From Chytridium lagenaria (Eukaryota; Chytridiomycota; Chytridiomycetes; Chytridiales; Chytridiaceae), in contig JAHLKC010000007.1 in the NCBI GenBank assembly GCA_025449115.1, forward strand, positions 419,928-483,927: a stretch of 64,000 bases of DNA. The letters run 5' to 3'. Of the stretch, positions 1-9,301 are shown piece by piece (position 1 is the stretch's first letter; each line of letters starts with the position of its first letter). The notes below the pieces were generated by a model that was given only the letters and a program-made list of their open reading frames with translations, did not search any database and was not told the DNA's origin. The position numbers were made by a program, and so were the translations under genes.

Positions 1-483
1 CTTCCGGATTTTATCTTTGTCAAAATACGTGGCTCCGACGATGTCTTGTTCCAAGGGGGCTATCCTGCTGGCGTTATTCCTGTTCGACCTCTTCACGTTG
101 CTGCAAAGATCTCGATGCCAGGGTGCGACTCATTTAGCATCACGGTTGATCAGTTTCCTGTTATACCATTCTTTTCTTGTACTCCAGAGAAGCTGCAAGG
201 AACAACCTTACCTCATGGTGTCATCATTTTGAACCTTCGAACCGGCACTCTTTATGTTGCCCTGTCACGTACAACTTCACTAAAATCTCTCGTTCTTCTT
301 AAACGCATTACGCGGGAGGATATCAAGTACTTTACACCGACGGAGGCTGTGATGGCGGCAATGCTGAACCTTATGGGCAAGGTTAGACGACCAGACTATG
401 CTACAGATGAGCAATGGCGGGACTACTATACCTGGATGGTGGAAAACACCGTCACGTCCACTTCTCCAATGGGCATTGTGTAA
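1..483 (+). pseudogene. C-terminal fragment of a Helitron/PIF1-family helicase
   Basis: An open frame runs in from the window edge (frame 1, no start codon visible) and stops at 481-483. The last third carries the stretch GTLYVALSRTTSLKSL, which is the helicase motif VI region typical of PIF1 and Helitron RepHel proteins (YVALSRxxSLxxL). Upstream, a Gln-Gly-Thr-Thr-Leu segment matches the motif V region (KxQGxTL) of the same family. Only about 160 residues are in view, so the helicase core and any Rep domain lie outside the window. In full-length Helitrons this protein nicks and unwinds DNA for rolling-circle transposition; host PIF1 would be the alternative. A Helitron-like N-terminal fragment at 49617-50120 shows that such elements exist in this genome. 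Confidence 0.6.
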
Positions 484-935
484 CGTTGTACAAACTAATA
501 AAGCATATATTAGGTTTTATTATAATATTAATATCAACATCCCACTTTTATATTTAACAATATGGAAACTCTATCAATCACGCAAACCAACATAACGAAT
601 ATTATAACCGTCACAGCAAAATGACTATAAACTTTTTTGCCATTGCACACATTAAAGCACAAGAAAAAGTGGTCAACTGCATCGTCGTTCAAGCCCGGTC
701 TCAACTTCAAATACAATACCCCCGATGCCAAAACATTTGAAGTCCATAAAAAAAAAATGGACTTGGAGAATTTAAGCCAAAGTTGAATTGTATACTTATT
801 ATAAATAAATAATTTAAATGTTTACAGTAATACAAATTAGAATACAATTTCTAATCCCAAGAGGCATTTGCGGAGCTCAGTTAGGCTTGGCTTGGCTATA
901 ACATTATTATTATTAGGGGGCCTCCCTACCTAGCC

Positions 936-962
936 AGAGAGAGAGAGAAAGAGAGAGAGAGG
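936..962. repeat. (GA)n microsatellite
   Basis: A nearly pure AG/GA dinucleotide tract with a single AAA interruption. Confidence 0.9.
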
Positions 963-985
963 GTGGCGTCATTAGATTATTATTC

Positions 986-1009
986 AATAAATAAATAAAT
1001 AAATAAATA
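986..1009. repeat. (AATA)n microsatellite
   Basis: Six tandem tetranucleotide units of AATA type. Confidence 0.9.
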
Positions 1010-1110
1010 TAACCATAAAAGGCAATAAAATAAAATTATATCATTACCATAATACATAACGCCCATCATATTTATTTCATCTGAAACACCAACCAACCTC
1101 CTTTTTCTTT

Positions 1111-1146
1111 ATGAATGAATAAATAAATAAATAAATAAATAAATAA
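1111..1146. repeat. (AATA/AATG)n microsatellite
   Basis: About nine tetranucleotide units, the first two with G in place of A. Same motif as the tract about 100 bp upstream. Confidence 0.9.
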
Positions 1147-1680
1147 TAGTAATAATAAAAAGGCTTATTATTGTTATACAAGCGGTCAGTCAGCAAAAAG
1201 GCTTTTTGTTGTTGTTCTTTTGATCTACCTTATAAAAATAAATAATATTTAAATATTAAATAATAATAAAATATGTCATTTTGCGGCCAGTCACGCACGC
1301 CTTTTCTTTATTCTCATGTAAATATTTTAAAACAAATAAATAACAAACTCAACTTTAATTCATTATTAATTATTGATTGTTGTATTTATTTATATAACAT
1401 ATTATTTATTTATATAGATAGATAATAGTATATTCACATCACACATTTATATATAAACTTGCTCTTCCCCACCTTACCCTCACCTTTCATTTCATCCATT
1501 CATCCATCATCCATCATCATCATCATATTCTATACCATCCACCACTACTACTACTCTCAGCCCATCTCACATCCATCATCAAGCAATACCAATTAAGCTG
1601 CACAAGGCTACACTACATCAAGAACAAACAATAACAACATCATCATCAACAACAACCAACAGCCAAAAAACAAACAAACC

Positions 1681-4466
1681 ATGTTATCACCTCTCCGTCT
1701 CGCTTCTCTCATGGTCAAGGCGCTGGTCGCCTCGTCTGCTTGCATGCTCATGACAACAACCCCATCTGCTCACGCCCTCCCAAGGGCCTCTCCTCGCAAA
1801 CCATCCACAACTGGAGCACTCCGTGAATCCCCTCCACTCGACCTCGATGCCAATATACCCAACTTTTGGATGCCGCAATCCAACTTTATCATGACTGAAA
1901 ACATCAAACCCGCCTCCTCTCCTCGGTCGACATTGAGAATGCCACACAAAAGAGTTTTACTTGGATTCAGAATCAGTGGAGTCTGACCGCTGAAGACTAC
2001 AAGCTTGCAAGCAGGTAAAACTAAAACTTCTACTTGTTTACTTTTTACTTTTTCGTTTACCATTTTGCTTATTCCTTTTTTATCTGATCATGATCACCAC
2101 TTCAAATAACCATTTCTAAAAACATTGCCAAAAAAAATATGTAACAGCTTGCAAGCCTCTGACACGGGTGTCTCACAGATCAGCGTCGTCCAAATGGTCG
2201 ACGGCCTGCCCATCGCCAACGCCGTTGCCAATGTCAACGTTGACGGTGCAGGTCAAGTCATCTCAGGTTCAGGCAGCATCTGTCCCAAAGAACTTGTCGC
2301 TAAAGCAAAGGCCGCAGCCGCTTCCTCGGGTGTATCTGGCCGACTCTCCAAACGAGCCCCTAATGACATCTCGGCTGCTGACGCTGTCAAGGCTTTTGCT
2401 AAAGCTAAAGGCTTGAACGTGGGTGTTGAAGCTTTGGATGTGAGGCCGGTCAAGGATGATCCGAATGCTTTCCAGATCCGAGGTGCGGATTTCGCAAGGA
2501 GGGCTATTCCGGCCAGTCTCAAGTACTATCAGACTCCGCAAGGAACACTTGAAAAAGCATGGGACTTGCAGATTGAGCTTGCGGATGACTGGTAAAAGTC
2601 TATTTTTTATTTTTTTTTTTTTAAAAAAAAAGGGATCATTAACAAATATGTATAAACTAACATAAATACTATAAAAAAGGGTCAACGCTTTCATCTCAAC
2701 AACCACCGGTCAGGTTCTCGGCGTCAGCAGTTGGGTCTCCCAGAACCTATTTGACAATGACGATATTCCCGAGCTCCTCACACAAAACAAACCCACAACC
2801 CCCTCCTCCGACGAACCCTCCTATTCAACCAACAGTGACGATATCTCCTACATCCTCAATGACGACGATGCCACCAACTCTCTCGCCACCCACCCACTCA
2901 ACCGTCGTCAAGCCCCTCCCCCAGCCCGCGCCTCCTACAACGTCATCCCCTTTGGCTTCTCCGACCCTATCGACAACGGCGGCCGCCTCACCACGCTCAC
3001 CAACCCCGCCGATCCCCTTGCGTCCCGTAACGGTTGGCACGATTTCGGTCTCGGCGCTGGCTCCGTCTCCGCCACGCAAGGCAACAACATCATTGCCTCC
3101 TCCAACCCTCAAAACGCTCGCAACGCCCTCCAAAACCCTCGCGTTGCCGTGCAAAACTTCAACTTTAACTTTAACCTCAACCCCAACGTGGCTGCCACGC
3201 CAAACTCTCAGAACTCGGCTGCAGGCGTCACCAACATGTTTTATGTCACCAACACGTTTCATGATGTGTTGTTTCACTATGGGTTTGATGAGCCGGCGGG
3301 AAATTTCCAAGTCAGTAACTTTGGGAGAGGTGGGAGAGGGAATGATCCTGTCATTGCTACCGCGCAGGATGGGAGTGGTGTCAACAACGCCAATTTTGCT
3401 TCACCTCCGGATGGAACCCCAGGGTAAGATTTTTTTCCTTTTTCCCACCTTTTTTCCATTGTTTTTCTCACCATTTCACATCAAAATGGCGTTACTCTTT
3501 GTAAAAATCTAATCAACAACTCATTTTCGTTTCTCTCTTTCCCTCCGTTCACAGTCGCATGCGCATGTTCCTCTTCACAGCTGGTAAGCATCCCCCCGCT
3601 TCTTCTCCTATCCTCTCTAACCCCCCTTCCTCCTTCCATACAGCAAACCCCGACCGCGACGCCGCCCTCGAAAACGACATCATCATCCATGAAATCGGTC
3701 ACGGTGTTTCCACCCGTCTCACTGGTGGTCCCGCCAACTCCAACTGTCTCCGTTCCTCCCAATCCAGTGGGATGGGTGAAGGATGGTCTGACTTTTTCGG
3801 TGTGCTCACACAGATGAAACAGGAGGATACGAGGAACACGGATGTGGGGGTGGGCGTGTTTGTGACACAACGTGCTGCTGGAGTGAGGAGGAACCCGTAT
3901 AGTACGAGGTGAGGAGCTTGGTTTTACTGTGTTTTTCCTTTTACATCTGTTCCTTTATAAATATTAACACGGCGCCCTCTTCTTTTATTTTCATTCGCGT
4001 TTGTTAGCTTGCAGAGAAATCCAAGCACGTACGCGACATTGAGGACCACAAACCCCGAAACCCACACGCCATCGGCGAAGTGTGGAACTCTATGCTCTAC
4101 GAAGTCTACTGGAACATGGTCGACAAAGAGGTAATCCCCCCCCCCCCTCCGTCTCCCCTTCTCCCACCCCCCATACTCACCCCTCCTCTCCAGGGTTTCG
4201 CACCGCCCTCCACGCTCATCGCCCAACGCAACTCGAACCGCGGCAACGTCAACATGATGAAACTCATCATTGACTCGCTGAAACTCCAACCCTGCAATCC
4301 TACCCTCATTCAAAGCCGGAACGCCATTGTTCAAGCGGATCAGGTGCGGTTTGGTGGATCGCATCGGTGTGAGATTTTTAGGGGGTTTGCGAAACGTGGA
4401 CTTGGAGTCAATGCGAGAGATGATGGAGCGTTTGTGAATAACTTTGATGTGCCGCAGGGGTGTTGA
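1681..4466 (+). CDS. Fungalysin-type extracellular metalloprotease (peptidase M36), seven exons
   Basis: Secreted zinc metallopeptidase with an N-terminal propeptide. Exons read as 1681-2014, 2148-2591, 2680-3423, 3555-3583, 3644-3908, 4008-4130 and 4194-4466, all with GT-AG introns. The start gives a hydrophobic signal peptide (residues 1-30, ending near SAHA). Exon 2 holds the FTP/propeptide motif GLPIANAVANVNVD; exon 3 the start of the catalytic domain (TNMFYVTNTFHDVLFHYGF); exon 5 the zinc site HEIGHGVSTRLTGG and the downstream EGW glutamate region (MGEGWSDFF); exons 6-7 GEVW, then LKLQPCNPT and GFAKRGLG, all M36 hallmarks. Two phase breaks are seen: in exon 1 (about 1900-1930) and in exon 6 near 4063-4068 just before the conserved HAIGEVW. 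The 63-bp last intron is in frame without a stop. Probably a real gene with indel errors; a recent pseudogene is possible. Confidence 0.9.
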
Positions 4467-4960
4467 GGAGTTTGGTTGTTTTTGCGAGGGAGAAGAGGAG
4501 ATATGGTGTCGTTGAGTGACGCTTTCTACTTTTTTTTCTGGGTTTTTTGTTTTTTTTTTTTTTTGGTCGTACCCTGTCGTATTCGCCTTTCTTTTTACCC
4601 CAGCACGATTCCCGGTTTTACTTCTCTTTTTGTTGGAGTCGACTTTTTCTTTTTCCTGCACGGTTTTCAAGTTTTGTTTCGCTCTTGACGCTTCTTTTTT
4701 CCCTTTTTTTTAACGCAAATTTCGATGCTATTCCCCCCGTCCCATCCCTGTTGTGAATAAAAAAAATCCGTATCCACTTTAAAAAAACACAGAACACTGG
4801 TTCTTTTATTGATATTTTGCACAAAACCAAGTTAATGTTATCTTTGAATTTTATTTCTTTCTAATATTTTTTTTTTTGGAAAGAACCCTTTGCTCAATAG
4901 TTGATGTTTTCTTTAGACTAAAGGCTCCTCCAACTGGGGTTTTTTTTGTCAGGACTTCGA

Positions 4961-5031
4961 CATGATCCACTGTGTGAAGGCTGTTTGTTGGTCTTCAATA
5001 TGTTCGTTTGGGGACCTACTCAACTTGTCAT
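4961..5031 (+). repeat. Degenerate duplicated segment, copy a
   Basis: This stretch matches 5141-5220 over nearly its whole length (shared blocks include ATGATCCACTG and ATGTTCGTTTGGG). In copy b one frame reads HVRLGYIPTELVNENTLT, resembling the end of Ty1/copia RNase H (pattern VxLxYIPTxxxxADxLT). The copies flank a decayed YHYH exon. Confidence 0.5.
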
Positions 5032-5032
5032 T

Positions 5033-5110
5033 AAAAGACCGCTAATACTGTTATTCCTATGGGGCAGTTAGGGTGAAAAAAAAATCCCCCTCTTCTTTTT
5101 TCTTGGATAA
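5033..5110 (+). pseudogene. Fragment of a third YHYH gene (end of exon 2 plus intron start)
   Basis: The block from AAAAGACCGCTAATACTG through the GGGGCAGTTAGGGTG donor site and following intron bases is nearly identical to 5868-5950 of the first YHYH gene (Lys-Thr-Ala-Asn-Thr-Ala-Ile-Pro-Met-Gly-Gln-Leu-Gly and its intron). No flanking exons are recognisable, so this is a partial duplicate and not a gene. Confidence 0.6.
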
Positions 5111-5140
5111 ACTGAACATAAACACCTTACTTCAATTATG

Positions 5141-5220
5141 TCATGATCCACTGCACGTGAAGGATGTCGGTCCTCAACATGTTCGTTTGGGTTATATACC
5201 TACTGAACTTGTCAATGAAA
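5141..5220 (+). mobile_element. Duplicated segment copy b, possible copia RNase H remnant
   Basis: Second copy of the segment at 4961-5031. One frame reads HVRLGYIPTELVNENTLT, which fits the C-terminal RNase H region of Ty1/copia polyproteins. It is short and diverged, so the assignment is tentative. Confidence 0.35.
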
Positions 5221-5515
5221 ATACGTTGACAAGGCGTGACTGTGTATATTGGTGACGAACTACACGCAATATTGCTTTCCGAGAGGAACGAAAAGCATGT
5301 CGTCGTGAAATATTGCTTCCGTTGTTTTTCTGCGAGCACCCTTAGGGGACCAAGGGGATGATCGAAAATATATCACCTTTTTCCCCTGCTTATGGAATGT
5401 AAATCAGGCCCCTCAAAATGCCAAACCCATATGGATTCAGTCCCGATACGCTTTCTTCACAGCCTAAAAAACTTTTTTTTTAGATCAGATATCTGTTCGA
5501 TCATTGCCTATCAAC

Positions 5516-8500
5516 ATGTCGTATCGCGGTGTTGCTCTCATCCTTCTCTGGGTCGTCCCTTTCGTACTGTCACAGACCACAAACGCTCAATGCGGGACCA
5601 CGTTGACGAGTCCAATGGTTTGTGTGTCCGTAGCGGGAGGAACGGCCGCCGTACAGTCAAGCGGATGCCCAAAGTATGGCTTTACCACTTTTTTCTGTGT
5701 TTTTTTTTTTTTAAGGTTTTCTTAACCTAAGCCTTGGGCTAGTTATGACTGGACTTCGCAAAAGACACCTAACAAGGCTCAAGTGCAATGTCACAATTTA
5801 CTATTCCCAGCTCTCCGACGATGAATAATAATGTTTTCTATGTGGGCGTTTACACTGATAAAACTCAAAAGACCGCTAATACCGCTATTCCTATGGGACA
5901 GTTGGGGTAAAAAAACCACCCTCTTGTTGTTTTTTTTCTTGCAATATAAACTGAACGAACATACCCCTTTTTCATATTTGTGGGTAAAAAAGGATAAGCG
6001 TCAACGGTGTGGCTATCTTTGGGAACTCTGATTCTTCAAAATCAGACGCTTACGTGAACGAAGGCCACACTATGGATACGTGTGTGGTCATCCCGATAAA
6101 AACGGAATATATCATTACCACGATGAACCCACATCCGGATGTGTCTACACTGACACAACAACATCTCATTCCCCACTCTTTGGTATCATGCTTGATGGGA
6201 TACCCATCTTTGGACCATTGGGGGATAATGGGAACGTCCCGACGGATCTTGATGAGTGTAATGGACATGTTGATAGCACTTATTCGTTTTACCGTATGTT
6301 TCCCTCGTTGGTCTTTTTTTTTTTTTTCCTTGCTGACGACGTTGACTTAGATTATCATGTGGCTTTTAATGAAACCTACCCGTATATTGTGAACTGCCTT
6401 AAAGGATGCGTGTCGAAAACTATATCCAAGTCTGTTGCAGCTAACTCTGCTCCGGCGTGTAGTGCGGCAACAACACAGTATGATTATTCTTCACTTTATA
6501 AGACTGTATTTCCTGCATCAAGTTCTTTAGCGTCATACTCTTGTAATGTGAGAAAACTCCACGCCTTCTTTTTTTTTTTTTTTTTTTTTTGTTTGTTTGA
6601 CGAAAGGCGGGCGATGAACAAGTATTAGGTTTTAACTGGTGCGTCTTTGGTGTACGCGAGTCCGAGCCCGACTGCTGTGAGCACGGTGGTGTCATCGACA
6701 ACTACCGCGACCACCACGGCTGTGAGCACCACCACCGTGCAAACAACCGCGACATCCAGTGCTATGATGACTAGCATCAAAACAGTGGTCGGTACAACCA
6801 CAACGCCTGTTACGGCCAGTACAGCGACGACCACCACCAATGCAGCTGTAAGCACGGTCGTCATGTCGACTACTGCCACCGTGCATACGACATCCAGTGC
6901 TATGATGACTAGCATTAAAACTGTGGGCGGTACAACCACAGCACCTGTGACGGCCAGCAGTACAACGGCGACCACAAAGGCTATGAGCACGGTCGTCATG
7001 CCGACTACTACCATCGTGCAAACGATAACCAGTGATAGGGTGACTAGCATTAAAACTGTGGGCGGTACAACCACAACGCCTGTGACGGCCAGCACAACTG
7101 CGACCACGTCCAAGGCTGTGAGCACGGTTGCCATGTCGACTACTACCACCATGCGAACGGCAACCAGTGATAGGGTGACTAGCATTAAAAACTGTGGCGG
7201 TACAACCACAACACCTGTGAGTACGGCCAGAACAACAACACGAGTCATTACCTCTACTTCAGCTATCACTGACGGTTTGGGTGTCTCGTCGCCGGTGATG
7301 ACCACCACAACATCTACTATCGTAACGGCAACCTCAGTGATCACGTCAAAGAGCACCATGATGACGGTAGCTCCTAGTACAACTACTGTGTTTGTTACCA
7401 CAAAGCCATCAAGTACGACTGGAATTGTGGCCTCAACCACTTCTTCTCGTGGACTACTAGCACAGCAGTCTCAACGACTACAAGATTACCAGTGTCCATG
7501 ACATCGCGTGGCTCCACCACGGTCACCTTACCCTTAACAACAACCACAGGATTACCGAGCACCTCTGCTGTTGGAATCCCAGGACTAATACCTTACATCT
7601 CAAGGGACGGTAAGCACAATTACCATGTCTACAACCACCACCACTTTTGCAACATCTTGGACCACCTTTATTGCAACCCCATCATCTGTTATGACCGTCA
7701 GGCCTTCCCCCACCTTTGACCTTCATTGGAGTTCCGTCAACAACAGCTCGGAGCACCACTCTGCGCACGTTGACATCCACAACCTTGGTTGCGCCGTCAA
7801 CTTTCACCAGCGTCACATTGTCGCGCACCACGTCTTCAACGTTGGGATTAATCCCAACAACTGTCGTGACCACTCGACTCACTTCCGCCATCGAACTTTC
7901 TACCACCACCACAACATTAAAAATGCCACAAAGCACATTCACTTCCGTGGCTCCACCAGCTGCACCCACAACCATGTACAGCATGCCATCAACCACCTTG
8001 GGTGTTCCTGCAACAACTGGTTTAGCCAGCGCGCCATCATCTGCCCGTCCCACGACGACAGGACGCAGTACCATGGCGCCGCCAAACTCTTCTGGCGTTA
8101 GTGGACTCCCATCAACCACAACTTATGGCGCCATCCATCAACAACTATAATGCCTCCAAACTCTTCTGTCCTAGGTGGCTCACCCACTATTCTCCCAACA
8201 TCTCAAATACCTCCCTCATCAGCTGCTCCGTTTCTTACTTCTCGTACCATCGTCACTGCACCCATAACAACAGGTATGGCACCTCCAGGCACCTCTACTA
8301 GCTTTGGAGGAAATTTGCCAGTCACCACAACTCGCATACCCGTCACAACAACCACGTCTGCAGGACAAGGAGGTCCCCAAACCCTCCACTCACAGCAACG
8401 TCTAAAATCACAACCACTCGGGACCCCCAACAACATCAACCCCACACGCACGTTAAATGGTTTGAGAGCTCCAAGTGAAGTCAATGTATCGAATATGGGT

Positions 8501-8737
8501 CTAGAGATAACGTCTGCAGACGGTATGGACGTATCGGCTGCTTCTAGGATATCGGACACGGTGACTCCTACAACAAGCTCTTGGGGAAGTTCTTCCGTCA
8601 CCACGATGGTCACTCATCTGGGAATTCCGTCGAGCGCAAAGTTAAGCTGGCGTTGCAAATATGGATGGATCGCGTTTACTTTGGGAGCCTTGATGGCTGT
8701 TTGTGATTTAGATGCATTAACACAGATGCACACTTAA
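5516..8737 (+). pseudogene. YHYH-domain surface protein, copy 1, with Ser/Thr-rich repeat stalk; several frame breaks
   Basis: Paralogue of the intact gene at 9302-11027. Exons read 5516-5673, 5743-5906, 5993-6293, 6351-6547 and 6629 onward. Against copy 2 the exon lengths are 158/173, 164/165, 301/302 and 197/197: exons 2 and 3 have each lost one base, near 5798 and in the TGTGTGG run near 6080. Features: a signal peptide ending in LSQTTNAQ, a CGTT start, the GIYHYHDEPTSGC motif, HSPLFGIMLDGIPIFG, DLDECNGHV and a second YHV motif made by splicing exons 3 and 4. Exon 5 encodes a long Thr/Ser/Val-rich stalk with a 135/138-bp tandem repeat, continued across at least three frames (6647-7501, 7625-8150, 8150-8737). 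It ends in a short hydrophobic segment (YGWIAFTLGALMAVC) that could be a GPI signal or membrane anchor. Either a decaying pseudogene or a working gene with uncorrected indels. Confidence 0.75.
6761..7215 (+). repeat. 135/138-bp coding minisatellite in the YHYH copy 1 stalk
   Basis: The marker GACTAGCAT recurs at 6769, 6907, 7042 and 7177, giving periods of 138, 135 and 135 bp, all multiples of three. Each unit encodes about 45 residues that start TSIKTVGGTTTTPVTAS and end in Thr/Ser-rich sequence. Copies differ by point changes only. Confidence 0.9.
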
Positions 8738-9301
8738 ATAATAGACTGGTTTTGTATACTCATTGTTTTGAAGCACATTATAGTAATTTTATGCGTGGAT
8801 GTCGATCGTTTTTTCTGTTTGAGCAAGAATAAAAGTATCGGTACGTAGACCGAGTTTAACGAATTTTATATTTTCATTTTAATTAAAAGGCCGGACCAAA
8901 CACAGTCTGTTCAAATAATATTGACTATTATTATATAGTTAGGCGGTGCATGTCAACCATTATGATTTTTGCCCTCTCGTTTAGATTTAGCTTTTCAGAT
9001 AGGAGTTCCCGCGTCTTTGCATTAATAGCTTGGAGTACACGCATCCGTGTTGTTAAAAGGGGAGTAGAGCGTCGCGTGTATATTACCAAATCATATAGAA
9101 GGTGCCGATCAGCGCGTAAATCGCCATTTTCCTCGACTATCATCCAATATCCAACAATATATTGCTAATCAATAGTCCCTTACCAGCGCGTAAATCTCCT
9201 CGAATTCAGCAAAATCAGCTTAGCAGAGTACCCGTTTTTTGTAACCGCTTTAATCTTTCCACTTCAGCATCATCATCATCATCATCAACAACAAGAACAT
9301 A
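8738..9301. other. Intergenic region between the YHYH paralogues
   Basis: About 560 bp, A/T-rich, with no gene recognised. It holds the 3' end of copy 1 and the promoter of copy 2. A CAT triplet run and CAA repeats (about 9265-9300) directly precede the start codon. Confidence 0.6.

Larger units (their letters stand above)
484..1680. other. A/T-rich intergenic region with microsatellites
   Basis: About 1.2 kb with no credible gene. It is very A/T-rich and holds several simple repeats: a GA tract, two long AATA tracts, many short AAT/ATT runs and, nearest the protease gene, C-rich CAT/CCAT/ACT triplet and quadruplet runs (about 1490-1560). The last 100 bases are rich in CAA/CAT, typical of a fungal 5' leader in front of the start codon at 1681. 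Confidence 0.7.
4467..5515. other. Intergenic region with a T-rich 3' tract and gene or retroelement remnants
   Basis: The first 300 bases are extremely T-rich on the plus strand and likely hold the 3' UTR of the protease. Beyond 4950 there is a duplicated segment that looks like retroelement RNase H debris and one decayed exon copied from the neighbouring YHYH gene; both are listed separately. The last 100 bases before 5516 would be the promoter or leader of the first YHYH gene. No intact gene is seen. Confidence 0.6.

Noticed and set aside
2825..3310. 161-codon minus-strand open frame
   Set aside because: Antisense to fungalysin exon 3, which has clear family motifs; Val/Gly bias fits a shadow frame.
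2751..3512. 253-codon Pro/Thr/Ser-rich plus-strand open frame
   Set aside because: Overlaps the true exon 3 in another frame and crosses its splice site; its Pro/Thr richness reflects C-rich codons.
3924..4670. 248-codon minus-strand open frame opposite the fungalysin 3' end
   Set aside because: Lys-rich part comes from the T-rich 3' UTR read backwards; the rest is antisense to conserved M36 exons.
6625..7440. 271-codon Val/Thr-rich minus-strand open frame
   Set aside because: Mirror of the Thr/Ser repeat on the plus strand; ACC/ACT codons read backwards give Val runs. No start context or family features.
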